Notes: generated from the sequence alone by a model not told the origin. A stretch of DNA of 23,303 bases from Roseburia sp. CAG:10041_57 (GCA_001916965.1 MNTL01000085.1:1-23303); one strand, 5' to 3'. Counted from the stretch's first letter, positions 1 to 9,011 are shown. Translations and numbers: made by a program.

Positions 1-1
1 A

Positions 2-127
2 CAATACCGGAAAAATGCATCAGCGGGAAGCAACAAAAGACTTCTCACCCACAATACCCTGGGAGGAAGGGAGTTTGAGAAGATTAATCGAAATATCCGT
101 AATAAAGAACCGGTTTCCATCCCTTGA
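2..127 (+). CDS. possible 3' end of a truncated gene, unknown product
   Basis: A reading frame is open from the left edge and ends at a TGA at 125-127, giving about 41 residues that end in NKEPVSIP. The tail is basic and polar (many Lys, Arg, Asn) and about two thirds of its codons begin with a purine, as in real coding sequence. A terminator-like hairpin begins 31 bases further on, on the same strand, which fits a gene ending here. No family is recognised. The opposite strand also has a 45-codon frame starting ATG at 157 behind an AGAGG, so which strand is coding is not settled. Low confidence. Confidence 0.3.
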   Translation, partial: QYRKNASAGSNKRLLTHNTLGGREFEKINRNIRNKEPVSIP

Positions 128-158
128 TATTCTTGCATACTGTATACTTTTAACCATG

Positions 159-237
159 GAGAACACCTCTGTCTTTCTAAAGTTTGGTTTGGTCGCCTTT
201 AACTTTATCAGACTTTGGTGTTCTCTTAAATTTTTTT
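159..237 (+). terminator. long nested hairpin with T-tract, probable terminator
   Basis: Outer arms GAGAACACC (159-167) and GGTGTTCTC (217-225) pair perfectly over 9 bp. Inside, GTCT/AGAC (171-174 with 210-213) and AAAGTT/AACTTT (179-184 with 201-206) can pair as further stems. A T-rich run follows at 226-237. The T-run lies only on the + strand side, so it would stop transcription entering from the left. The hairpin is longer than a typical intrinsic terminator. Confidence 0.5.
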
Positions 238-266
238 ATTCATCCGAAGAAAAAGTTACGCTGGCT

Positions 267-2978
267 TCAGACAAAATGGGCAAGCAGTGCAGCTCCGGTC
301 TCATATTCCAGCTCACTGTAGGCTTCCTGCACCTTATCCGCCAGCTTCCTCTCAGTCTGGGACAGCTCCATAGACTGCAGAATGCGCAGGTTATCCTCTA
401 TCAGTCCCATATCATACTTGTCAAAGCCTTCCCTCAGATTATGGAATACCTTTTGGGAAGAATATTTCTCCTGTGATGGAGTCACCATGCCTGTCTGAAT
501 CTTCATCTTGGATAATTCAGTCCTGACTTCACCCAGTGCATTCTCCAGTTCTTCCACAAAAGATTCTATATGTCTGTCAATATATGCATAATTGTCCGTT
601 TTGGCAGCCATTTCCATGATTTCCGCCGACTCGCCCAATGCGCTCTGCCCCACCTGAAGACTTGCTCCTTTGATTCCATGGACTTTGGTCCGGAACAGTT
701 CATGATTGTCCATGGCATATCCCATAATCTCGCCAATCAACGGTTCTGCCTCAGAGACAAAAGCCTCCAGAGTACGGCGGTATCCTCTTTGGTTGCCTTC
801 ATATCCACTTTCTTCCAGGGACTGTACAGCATCCCTCCCCTCAGGGCTCTTCCTGAATGTATCAGGCATCAGAATCTCCAGTGCATTCTGAAAGAGCGTC
901 ATATCTATAGGCTTATGCAGCAGTGCCTGGAATCCATACTCCTGATAATGATCATCCAGCTCATCTGAATCATCTGCTGTAATCAGTATAGCAGGAACTC
1001 TGGTAATTTTCTGTATCTGTTCTGTTGCTTCAATCCCCGACATATCAGGCATCATATGATCCATCAGTATCAGCTGGTAAGACTGTTTCTGTACTGCTTC
1101 TATCGCTTTATGACCGCTGCCGGCAGTATCTGTCATAACCTTCCATGGGTGAAGTCTCTCTTTGAGAATCTCCTGATTTACTTTCATATCATCTACAATA
1201 AGCACTCTGGCATCAGGATAAATCCAGTTTGGTCTGACACGTTCTGTCCCATAGTTATGTCGTTTAAGTAATATTTCTTCATTAAACGTTGCTGCGGGAC
1301 GCATACTTGCCGCTGGCGCCGCCTCCTGATAAATCGTAAAGCGAAATATGGAGCCATGTACGCCATCGCTCTCGGCAATCGCACTTCCTCCCATCATTTC
1401 TGCCAGCTGTTTGACTATAAAAAGCCCAAGACCTGTGCTTTCCTTATCTTTTTCCTCTCCATAGCTGGAATATTCATCAAAAACATGTGCCAGCTGATAA
1501 CTGCTCAGTCCTCTTCCCGTGTCTGCTACCATGCAATTAATTTCATATCCTTTTGAACTTTCTCTACAGGTCAGTTCGCAGCGAATCTCACCCTGTTCCG
1601 TATACTTCACTGCATTTGCCAGCAGATTCTGCAGCATTTCCCTGACACGTATCTCATCTCCAAGGAACTGTGACGGATGTTTTGTTTTGATTACCATGGA
1701 GACTTTGACCGGTCTGTTCTGCAGATTCACAATGCACATATTCGTCATGTCTTCCAGTATCTTCTCCAGATCATACGGCGCACTGTTCAGTTCCAGCTTA
1801 CCAGCCTCAATCTTGGAGAAAAGAAGAATGGAATTTACCAGCTCCAGCAATGTATTTCCTGCATTTTTTACATATCGGATCAAAGAACGGCTGCGACCTT
1901 CTACCTCTCTTTTGCCAAGCATGATATCGCTGATGCCGATAATTGCATGCAATGGGCTCCTCAGATCATGGCTCATGCATGCCATAAAGCGGCTTTTGGA
2001 TACTGCCTGTTCTTCTGCCATTTCTTTAAGCTGCGCCATAAGTGCCGTTTCCTGCTTCTGCTTTGTGATATCAACTGCTGACAGGATATAGCCCTTTTTT
2101 CTGTTGTGAAAAGTTACAGGCTGAAGTATGCACTGATAGTATGCACCTCCTCTGGAAACGAACTCCACACCTTCCTTGGGGTTTTTCAACAGATTCTTTA
2201 ACTGTTCCTTGCAGGATATTCTTTTCTTTTTCCCGGAAAGCATGGCAAATTCTTTTGCAAAAAGCCTGTGTGCCGCCTCGTTTGCGTCCAGATAGTAATA
2301 GTCCTGGTCTATTAATACAACTGCGATCTCTGATGTATCATACAGGTTCTCAATAAGCAGTGTTGTCGTATCCGCCAGCTGATGAGTCTCCATCAGATAT
2401 AATACAATTCCACAGCTGCAGCATAATGTCACCGGAACAATGGCTTCTCCCCAGGGTCTGTTGATGATATCCTGCGCCACAAGCCCCATGCTTGGAATTA
2501 TAATTGCAAGAAACAGGGCTATGTTTACAAATCGTTCTTTTATGCTGTAAGAGCGCACGAAATAAGCCTTAACAGTATAGTAGATCATAGTAATCACATA
2601 ACTGCCAAGTGCCAGCCAGAATATCATGTTATAGGCATTTGCATTTTCACGATACGCCAATATCATGGAAATATCTGCTGCGACTAATCCAATGAACAGG
2701 AAAATACGTATTTCCTTACGGAAACGGATTTTTAGCACATCCATAATATACTGCATAAGGAAATAATGTGTCTGCAGCATTAACAGCTCCTCAAGGAAAG
2801 AAAATACCACATATTCTCCGGTCAGATATTCCACAATCTGATAAAAATCCGTAATGCATATGATTCCGAGCATCAGCGGCAGCAGTCTGTGCGTACGGGA
2901 ATGTTCCTTACAGGCAATATATCTTTGTAAAACAAACAAAGTAAAAAGCAATGCAGCAACCAGTATTGTCAATATCAT
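267..2978 (-). CDS. hybrid sensor histidine kinase with receiver and HPt domains
   Basis: A membrane-bound phosphorelay kinase of 903 residues. Numbering from the ATG at 2978, the order is: about seven hydrophobic segments (1-200), a PAS-like sensor (about 210-305), a HisKA helix with MSHDLRSPLHAIIG and phospho-acceptor His337, an HATPase domain with N box LLANAVKYT, ADTGRG and TGLGLFIV, a receiver (about 590-705; DD at 596-597, phospho-Asp640 in MDHMMPD, Thr667, Lys689) and an HPt domain with His767 in KVHGIKGAS. A helical tail of about 60 residues follows the HPt. All key phosphotransfer residues are present, so an internal His-Asp-His relay is likely. The ATG overlaps the stop of the upstream HD-GYP gene as ATGA, with GGGGTG about 8 bases before it. 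A TTG six bases further upstream (2984) is less likely. Ligand and final output are unknown; the HD-GYP receiver is the obvious partner. Confidence 0.93.
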   Translation of the reverse strand: MILTILVAALLFTLFVLQRYIACKEHSRTHRLLPLMLGIICITDFYQIVEYLTGEYVVFSFLEELLMLQTHYFLMQYIMDVLKIRFRKEIRIFLFIGLVAADISMILAYRENANAYNMIFWLALGSYVITMIYYTVKAYFVRSYSIKERFVNIALFLAIIIPSMGLVAQDIINRPWGEAIVPVTLCCSCGIVLYLMETHQLADTTTLLIENLYDTSEIAVVLIDQDYYYLDANEAAHRLFAKEFAMLSGKKKRISCKEQLKNLLKNPKEGVEFVSRGGAYYQCILQPVTFHNRKKGYILSAVDITKQKQETALMAQLKEMAEEQAVSKSRFMACMSHDLRSPLHAIIGISDIMLGKREVEGRSRSLIRYVKNAGNTLLELVNSILLFSKIEAGKLELNSAPYDLEKILEDMTNMCIVNLQNRPVKVSMVIKTKHPSQFLGDEIRVREMLQNLLANAVKYTEQGEIRCELTCRESSKGYEINCMVADTGRGLSSYQLAHVFDEYSSYGEEKDKESTGLGLFIVKQLAEMMGGSAIAESDGVHGSIFRFTIYQEAAPAASMRPAATFNEEILLKRHNYGTERVRPNWIYPDARVLIVDDMKVNQEILKERLHPWKVMTDTAGSGHKAIEAVQKQSYQLILMDHMMPDMSGIEATEQIQKITRVPAILITADDSDELDDHYQEYGFQALLHKPIDMTLFQNALEILMPDTFRKSPEGRDAVQSLEESGYEGNQRGYRRTLEAFVSEAEPLIGEIMGYAMDNHELFRTKVHGIKGASLQVGQSALGESAEIMEMAAKTDNYAYIDRHIESFVEELENALGEVRTELSKMKIQTGMVTPSQEKYSSQKVFHNLREGFDKYDMGLIEDNLRILQSMELSQTERKLADKVQEAYSELEYETGAALLAHFV

Positions 2979-4423
2979 TCCCAATCACCCCGCCCTGTAA
3001 GAATTCTCTTAATCTCTGATTTCACAAACACAGGACTATAAGGCCGCAGTATGTAACCGGCCGCATTGATCCTGCGGCATGCCATGACAGTATTCTTATC
3101 ACCTATTGCAGTAATGAACAGAATAGGAACCATATCTCTGGTCTTTTCCTTAATTTTACGTGCCGCCTCTATACCATCCATTTCAGGCATATCAATATCC
3201 ATCAGTACCAGATCTGGCCTTTCATTCTTATCCAGGTACAAAAGAGCCTGTCTTCCTGATTTTACCAGCACAACATCATAAAGGTTCTCCAGAATGCCTC
3301 TTAATGCTTCCAGATTCGTCTTCATATCATCTACTACCAGCAGACGGTATCTCTTAAATGGCTGCAGCATTTTCTTTCGCGATTTCTCAGCTTCCGAGGA
3401 TTCACCAAGTTCTTCACCAACTGCCTTTTTTACAGTAATATTGAGATTCTCCCTATCTGCCAGATCCAGTATTGTTCCATCAAACAGCTTTACAACCGGT
3501 CTTAAATTGTGGTAGTCAGAATTTTCCATAATGATGCCAACTCTTCCGTCCGACAGACAGACCTGTTTTCCCTTAGGATAAAGAGGCACGTATTTCAACA
3601 GAGTCGCAACCACATGGCGGTCAAACATAATACCGCAGCCACCCATCAGATATTCTGATGCTTCATAGGGGGAATACGGCTCTTTGTAAGGTCTTCTGGA
3701 AACCAGTGCATCATATACATCTGCCACATGAAGGATTCTGGTGAACATAGTCTGTTCAATGCCCTCCAGCCCTTCCGGATAACCGCTGCCATCTACATTT
3801 TCATGATGATATAATACTGCTATTTTAATCTGTGCTGACAGATCCCACCTCTCCTTGATCATTTCATAGGATAACAATGCATGCGATTTCATGATCTGAT
3901 ATTCTTCCTGTGTCAATCTGCCCGGTTTATTCAGGATTTCCTGTGGAATTGCCAGTTTGCCCAGGTCATGCAGCAGAGCTGCCGTAACGAGATCCTGCAG
4001 ATCTTCTTCTTTCAGTTTCAGTCCAAATCCTATGACGCAGGCAATCACTGCCACATTCACAGAATGGGCATAGGTATAATCGTCAAAAGAACGCAGATCT
4101 GTCAAATCCAGAGATATCTTACCTTTTGCCAATATCTCTTCCACAATCTTGCCGGCTATCTTCTGACATTTATCTATGTTGCTTTCACGCACGCACATAA
4201 GGCCTTCCGTTCTTAAAGAAGGCGTAATCGCAGGTTCTATATGAATATCCCTGGATAATTCATCTGTAATATATACCCCGTCAAATCCATATTCATTTAA
4301 CCTTTGAATATAACCGGAAGTCAGCAGCGTTCCTTCACTGATCAGTGTTCTTCCCAGAGAATCAAATAATCCATAAGCAAGCCGCATACCCGGTCTTGCT
4401 TCTTCTAATTTCACGTATCTCAT
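2975..4423 (-). CDS. HD-GYP domain phosphodiesterase with C-terminal receiver
   Basis: A soluble 482-residue protein, probably a cyclic-di-GMP phosphodiesterase. An N-terminal segment (1-60, MRYVKLEEARPGMRL) resembles the leader domain common in HD-GYP proteins. The HD-GYP domain spans about 105-290, with HDLGK at His152/Asp153, HHEN at 206-209 and GYP at 214-216, the usual metal and substrate motifs. A linker of about 65 residues leads to a receiver at 360-482 with Asp365/Asp366, phospho-acceptor Asp409 (LVLMDIDMPEMDG) and Thr438. The conserved Lys of the receiver is replaced by Arg460 (YILRPYSP). The domain order is the reverse of RpfG-type regulators, where the receiver comes first. The start has GAGGGA about 8 bases upstream. 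It is translationally coupled to the hybrid kinase downstream. Confidence 0.92.
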   Translation of the reverse strand: MRYVKLEEARPGMRLAYGLFDSLGRTLISEGTLLTSGYIQRLNEYGFDGVYITDELSRDIHIEPAITPSLRTEGLMCVRESNIDKCQKIAGKIVEEILAKGKISLDLTDLRSFDDYTYAHSVNVAVIACVIGFGLKLKEEDLQDLVTAALLHDLGKLAIPQEILNKPGRLTQEEYQIMKSHALLSYEMIKERWDLSAQIKIAVLYHHENVDGSGYPEGLEGIEQTMFTRILHVADVYDALVSRRPYKEPYSPYEASEYLMGGCGIMFDRHVVATLLKYVPLYPKGKQVCLSDGRVGIIMENSDYHNLRPVVKLFDGTILDLADRENLNITVKKAVGEELGESSEAEKSRKKMLQPFKRYRLLVVDDMKTNLEALRGILENLYDVVLVKSGRQALLYLDKNERPDLVLMDIDMPEMDGIEAARKIKEKTRDMVPILFITAIGDKNTVMACRRINAAGYILRPYSPVFVKSEIKRILTGRGDWE

Positions 4424-4455
4424 ACATTGTCCCTCGATGACATGTCCCCAATTTA

Positions 4456-4492
4456 ACAGATATATTGTATCATATTATCTGTATATTGAATA
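4456..4492 (-). promoter_or_regulatory. candidate promoter of the HD-GYP/kinase operon within an inverted repeat
   Basis: Reading leftward, a TACAAT -10-like box (4464-4469) lies 17 bases after a weak TATTCA -35-like box (4487-4492). ACAGATA (4456-4462) and TATCTGT (4476-4482) form an inverted repeat that brackets the -10 box, a good position for a repressor or activator site. The region is very AT-rich, so chance matches are likely. Confidence 0.35.
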
Positions 4493-4556
4493 GATATTAT
4501 ATGTATTGTACGTGCAATTTATACCCTATTTTTACTATTTTTATAGAAATTTATCA

Positions 4557-4585
4557 TAGACCCTGCCACTATAAAATCTTATAAT
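4557..4585 (+). promoter_or_regulatory. candidate sigma-A promoter of the GH2 gene
   Basis: TAGACC (4557-4562, 4 of 6 matches to TTGACA) is followed after 17 bases by a perfect TATAAT (4580-4585). Transcription would begin near 4592, about 44 bases before the ATG at 4636. No LacI-type operator like those upstream of the lpl operon is seen here. Confidence 0.5.
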
Positions 4586-4635
4586 ATAAATAATGATTTA
4601 TACTTGTGACACAAAACATGGAGGGATTTCTTATT

Positions 4636-7080
4636 ATGGATACACAGATTATTACATTATCTGACCACTGCCGGTTTCATCTGGGAGATGAGCCGGATGC
4701 CTGGCAGGCATGGTATGATGATACAGGCTGGCAGGAAGTGACACTTCCGCATGACTGGTCTGTTACACTGCCTTTTGACAGGAATTGTTCCAGCGGAACA
4801 GGCTATCTGCCCGGCGGTATCGGCTGGTACAGGCTTCATATAAAGCCGGATGAGAGCTGGAGGGGCAGGCAGATCAGCATCTGTTTTGATGGGGTGTACA
4901 AGAACAGCCGCATCTGGTGCAACAGTTATTATCTGGGAGAGCGTCCAAACGGTTATATCAGCTTCTCATATGACATTACCGAACAGTTCCGTTACGATGC
5001 AGATAACATTATCTCTGTCTATGTTGACCATAGGGAAATTGCTGATTCCCGCTGGTATACAGGCAGTGGCATTACCAGAAAGGTGACACTTCGTATCGAA
5101 GAATCCATTCACCCTGTGGAAAATGGTATCTTCTTCTCTACACCACAGGTAAACAGTGAGCAGGCTGTTTGTGAAATTACGCAGGAATTAGTCAACTGTA
5201 CCGGTCAGGACAACCAGGTAACAGTGACCAGCCTGCTCTTTGCCCCTGACGATACACTGATATCAGAGCAGATTGCGCATCAGGATATTACAGCATATGA
5301 CACATGTGTCACAAAAGTGCAAAGCACTGTACCGCATCCATGCTGTTGGACACCGGAAACACCTTCTCTTTATACTTTAAAAACATATCTTTCTTACAAA
5401 GAAGGAGAACAGTCTGTTCATACGCTTGCCGATACCCGTAAGGTGGGCATACGCTCCCTACGCTTTGATGCAGATGAGGGATTTTTCCTAAATGACGTCC
5501 CTTATCAGTTTAAGGGTGTCTGCGTTCATGAAGATGCCGGCTGTTTCGGCAATGCTGTTCCTGCTGCTGTATGGCACAGAAGACTGGCAAAATTGAAAGC
5601 AATGGGCTGTAATGCCCTGCGTATGAGCCACAATCCTCATATGCCGGAATTATACGCACTGTGTGATGCCCTTGGATTCTTCGTGATTGATGAAGCCTTT
5701 GATGAATGGGAAGGTCCTAAGAACAAATGGAGTACCGGTCACAACGTATATCCCCCTAAACATCAGGGCTATTATGTCAATTATCCTAAATGGCATGAGC
5801 AAGACCTGACAGATATGATTTTAAGAGACCGCAATCATCCAAGTATTGTCATGTGGAGTATCGGAAACGAGATTGATTATCCTAATGATCCTTACTGTCA
5901 TCCCAGTTTCTCAACCATGACAGGTAATAATGACAGTAACAAACCAGCCGCCGAGAGAATGTACAATCCTTCCCGCCCTAATGCGCAGCGTCTGGCTGTA
6001 TTATCCAGAGAGTTATGTGAGATCGTGCATAAGACTGATGCCACACATCCTGTTACTCTGGCTGCTGCATTTCCTGAGTTATCTGCCAAGCTGGGCTTCA
6101 TTGACCCTCTGGATGTAGTCGGTTTCAATTATAAAGAACATTTATACGAGGAACATCATAAAGCATTCCCGGACAAGCCGTTTCTTGGCAGTGAGAATGG
6201 ACATAGTCTGTCTGCCTGGAAAGCAGTTACTGATAACGCCTACATATCCGGTCAGTTCCTGTGGACAGGCATTGATTATCTGGGAGAAGCCCATGGCTGG
6301 CCTATCCACGGTTCAGGCGCAGGTCTTATGACTATGGCAGGCTTTGAAAAGACAGGTTACTACAGAAGACAGAGTCTGTGGTCTTCTATTCCCATGATTC
6401 ATCTGGCCACAATAGCCGCCGAAGACAGCTGCCGTACTTCCTGGGGTGAAACCTCCAAGCAGCCAATAGATTGTGAATTTGCTCCTGTATCTGAGTGTTG
6501 GGATTATGTACAAGATGAAGAAGTGGTTGTTAAATGTTATACGAATCTGCCACAGGTTGAACTGATTTTAAATGGCAAGACGCTTGGTACTTATGATAAG
6601 GACGAAGAGAAAGACTGTATCCTCGTTACTCTGCCTTTTGCTCCGGGAGAATTGAAAGCCACCGGCGTAGGAGTCCATCAGCGGATCAGCGATACCCTGT
6701 ATTCTACCGGTTCTCCATGTCAGATGTCAGCAGAAGTATATCAGCCTGAAAAAGACACGCCTGTGGAAAACCTGACATACGTGTCAGAATTGACAAATGG
6801 CAGAAATCTCTATCAAATCGCCATTACCCTGCTGGATTCTAACGGACACCGCTCCTATCAGGCAAGCTCCATGCTGCAGGTTCAGGTAGTAGGTGGCAGG
6901 CTGCTTGGTCTGGAGAATGGCGACCTGGCAGATGTTACAGAATATACAGCAAATTACCGCAGAGCTTACCACGGAGAGCTGATTGCTTATGTACAGGCGG
7001 ATTCAGATATTCCGGCAGTCGTTACCATAAGCGGAGAAATGCTTAAAACCCTGGCGGTTACAGTTCCTGCTAACAATTAA
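4636..7080 (+). CDS. glycoside hydrolase family 2, probable beta-galactosidase
   Basis: A cytoplasmic glycosidase of 814 residues with no signal peptide. It has the GH2 sugar-binding domain at the N-terminus (about 5-150), an Ig-like domain (about 160-275) and a TIM barrel (about 280-570), with the proton donor Glu412 in MWSIGNEIDYP and nucleophile Glu520 in FLGSENG. A DUF4982-like domain (about 610-680) and a C-terminal beta domain follow. The FLWTGIDYLGE stretch is typical of GH2 beta-galactosidases. The NxKG motif of gut beta-glucuronidases is not seen, which argues against that activity. GGAGGG at 4620-4625 precedes the chosen ATG; in-frame starts at 4606 (GTG) and 4618 are less well placed. 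The gene stands alone, divergent from the HD-GYP operon and convergent with GH35. Galactoside specificity is inferred. Confidence 0.9.
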   Translation: MDTQIITLSDHCRFHLGDEPDAWQAWYDDTGWQEVTLPHDWSVTLPFDRNCSSGTGYLPGGIGWYRLHIKPDESWRGRQISICFDGVYKNSRIWCNSYYLGERPNGYISFSYDITEQFRYDADNIISVYVDHREIADSRWYTGSGITRKVTLRIEESIHPVENGIFFSTPQVNSEQAVCEITQELVNCTGQDNQVTVTSLLFAPDDTLISEQIAHQDITAYDTCVTKVQSTVPHPCCWTPETPSLYTLKTYLSYKEGEQSVHTLADTRKVGIRSLRFDADEGFFLNDVPYQFKGVCVHEDAGCFGNAVPAAVWHRRLAKLKAMGCNALRMSHNPHMPELYALCDALGFFVIDEAFDEWEGPKNKWSTGHNVYPPKHQGYYVNYPKWHEQDLTDMILRDRNHPSIVMWSIGNEIDYPNDPYCHPSFSTMTGNNDSNKPAAERMYNPSRPNAQRLAVLSRELCEIVHKTDATHPVTLAAAFPELSAKLGFIDPLDVVGFNYKEHLYEEHHKAFPDKPFLGSENGHSLSAWKAVTDNAYISGQFLWTGIDYLGEAHGWPIHGSGAGLMTMAGFEKTGYYRRQSLWSSIPMIHLATIAAEDSCRTSWGETSKQPIDCEFAPVSECWDYVQDEEVVVKCYTNLPQVELILNGKTLGTYDKDEEKDCILVTLPFAPGELKATGVGVHQRISDTLYSTGSPCQMSAEVYQPEKDTPVENLTYVSELTNGRNLYQIAITLLDSNGHRSYQASSMLQVQVVGGRLLGLENGDLADVTEYTANYRRAYHGELIAYVQADSDIPAVVTISGEMLKTLAVTVPANN

Positions 7081-7102
7081 TTGAGACTTATATAAAACAA
7101 AA

Positions 7103-7150
7103 AAATCCTGACCTTGAAATTCCCTAAGGCATCCAAGGTCAGGATTTTTT
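7103..7150. terminator. bidirectional terminator between GH2 and GH35 genes
   Basis: AAATCCTGACCTTG (7103-7116) pairs perfectly over 14 bp with CAAGGTCAGGATTT (7134-7147). A-runs on the left and a nine-T run on the right let it act in both directions. The GH35 stop codon at 7152-7154 starts in the same T-run, so the two convergent genes share it. Confidence 0.93.
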
Positions 7151-7151
7151 T

Positions 7152-8966
7152 TTAACCAATATCAGGTTCATCTTTTAATGCAATTTTACCGGTGGATTTC
7201 CCTTCCGTTTCAAAGACTATGATCTCATTTCTGCCTTCCTTTAACAAAGGAGCAGGTATATAGAGTCTTTTCTGCGGACCAATCTCCCAGAATCTTCCCA
7301 GGTTAAAGCCATTTAAGAATACACAGCCTTTTCCCCAGCCATCTAACTCCAGGAAAGTATCTGCCCGCTCTGTTACTTCCAGTTCAAATCTGTAGAATGC
7401 AGGAAGTCCTTCTGTATAACCCTTTGTAAAATCTATCTTGTCCACGTTATCCAGCGGGAGCGGATACATTGTCCAGTTATAGTGCATATGACCATTGATC
7501 TGTACACAGTCTTTAATGCCCTTATGCTGATGTTCCATCATAGGGCCGAAATTTACACGTCCCATGTTCTCCATCAGAATATCCAGTGGAGCGCCTGGCT
7601 CAAATGTCACCGGTTCCTGCTTAAATACTGGTGTCTCTGACTTCATGGCATTCATATCCTCTGCCATGACAACCTGATCCAGCTGTACGCTGTATTCACC
7701 AAGAAGCTGTCTGTCGTAGAGTGTCGTTAATGGTTTGTGGTCAACATAAAGCTTCGCTCTGTCATTTGCTCCCCAAAGACGGATACGCTCTATATTTTTC
7801 TCCTTGGAAAGCGGAGAATGATACAGGATATATCCATAATTCTGTCCACATTTCTCCATGCATACAGGGAAAGTATCCACAATCGGAGAGGAAATATCCT
7901 CTAAGGTTTCAAACAGCCCTACCTTGGCAGTTGACGTAAGCTCACCATATGCCTTTTTACGGATAGGTGTACTTAAATTCACCTCAGGAATTGGCGCATA
8001 CTTGGAGATTACCTTCTGAAATGCCTCATATTTCGGTGTAATATCTCCTGCCTCTGTCAAAAGAGCATCATAATCGTAGGAAGTGACATCCGGTGTGATC
8101 TGATCATAATAGTTAGATCCATTCATGAATCCAAAATTGGTTCCACCCTCAAACATATAGATATTCACATGTCCCAGATCCAGCATATCATCCAGATCCT
8201 GCGGGCTGTCAGGATTCCCCTTCATATGCCCCCCATTTCCCCAATGGTCAAACCAGCCAACCCAGAACTCCGCACACATAAGAGGTCCGCCATCATTATA
8301 ACGGGAAAGAACTTCAAATCTTTCTTTGGTTCTGGAGCCAAAATTACCCATTACCTGTACTCCATCCACCTTGCCACAGCTCAGTGATTCATCAAAAGGT
8401 CCGTCAGAACTGATCAGTGGCACTTCCACTCCTGCTTCTACCATAATGTCACGCATGATCTCCATGTATCTGGTGTCATCACCGTAGTAACCGTATTCAT
8501 TCTCGACCTGCATCATGATCACAGGACCACCCCGTGTGATCTGCAACGGTATTAGCTTTGGCATCAACACTTCATAGTATTCTCTGATATGTTTTAAAAA
8601 TGGTTCATAGACTGCACGAAGTCTCATTCCATCTTCTTTTAACAACCAGGCAGGAAGTCCGCCAAATTCCCATTCTGCGCAAATATAAGGAGAAGGACGA
8701 ATAATTACATATAATCCCAGCTCCTGTGCTGTACGCACAAATTTCTCCACATCCAGAATTCCTTCAAAGTGAAATTCCCCTTTATTTGGTTCATGCATGT
8801 TCCATGGAATATAGGTCTCCACCGTATTGCATCCCATGGCTTTTAATTTTTCTAATCGATCACGCCAGTACTCCGGCACAACACGGAAATAATGAATGCT
8901 TCCGGATATTACCTGAAAAGGCTCTCCATTCAGATAAAAATTATCTTTGATTTCGAATTGTCCCAT
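7152..8966 (-). CDS. glycoside hydrolase family 35 beta-galactosidase
   Basis: An intracellular beta-galactosidase of about 604 residues with no signal peptide. The GH35 TIM barrel occupies the first half and opens with FEIKDNFYLNG and SGSIHYFRVVPEYW. The acid/base is Glu157 in MQVENEYGYYG and the nucleophile is Glu233 in CAEFWVGWFDHWG. C-terminal beta-sandwich domains end in GKGCVFLNGFNLGRFWEIGP, as in the bacterial BgaC-type enzymes of similar size, some of which prefer beta-1,3-linked galactose; that specificity is inference. The start is uncertain: ATG 8966 fits the usual family N-terminus but its AAAGG lies about 12 bases away, while the in-frame ATG at 8996 has AAAGGA directly touching it. 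It lies downstream of the lpl-type transporter genes on the same strand, after a terminator-like hairpin that would lower its expression. Confidence 0.93.
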   Translation of the reverse strand: MGQFEIKDNFYLNGEPFQVISGSIHYFRVVPEYWRDRLEKLKAMGCNTVETYIPWNMHEPNKGEFHFEGILDVEKFVRTAQELGLYVIIRPSPYICAEWEFGGLPAWLLKEDGMRLRAVYEPFLKHIREYYEVLMPKLIPLQITRGGPVIMMQVENEYGYYGDDTRYMEIMRDIMVEAGVEVPLISSDGPFDESLSCGKVDGVQVMGNFGSRTKERFEVLSRYNDGGPLMCAEFWVGWFDHWGNGGHMKGNPDSPQDLDDMLDLGHVNIYMFEGGTNFGFMNGSNYYDQITPDVTSYDYDALLTEAGDITPKYEAFQKVISKYAPIPEVNLSTPIRKKAYGELTSTAKVGLFETLEDISSPIVDTFPVCMEKCGQNYGYILYHSPLSKEKNIERIRLWGANDRAKLYVDHKPLTTLYDRQLLGEYSVQLDQVVMAEDMNAMKSETPVFKQEPVTFEPGAPLDILMENMGRVNFGPMMEHQHKGIKDCVQINGHMHYNWTMYPLPLDNVDKIDFTKGYTEGLPAFYRFELEVTERADTFLELDGWGKGCVFLNGFNLGRFWEIGPQKRLYIPAPLLKEGRNEIIVFETEGKSTGKIALKDEPDIG

Positions 8967-9011
8967 AGATATACCATGCCTTTCTGTATATTTCATTCCT
9001 TTTTCAAAACA

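Noticed and set aside
15..476. 153-codon plus-strand frame crossing the left hairpin
   Set aside because: It runs through the terminator-like structure and into the 3' end of the hybrid kinase on the other strand; composition is not protein-like and no ribosome site is present.
1519..2091. 190-codon plus-strand frame
   Set aside because: Antisense to the kinase core; Ser/Cys-rich shadow frame.
4636..7080. GH2 protein as a beta-glucuronidase
   Set aside because: The NxKG motif that recognises the glucuronate carboxylate is not seen, and the C-terminal layout is that of DUF4982-containing galactosidase-like GH2 enzymes.
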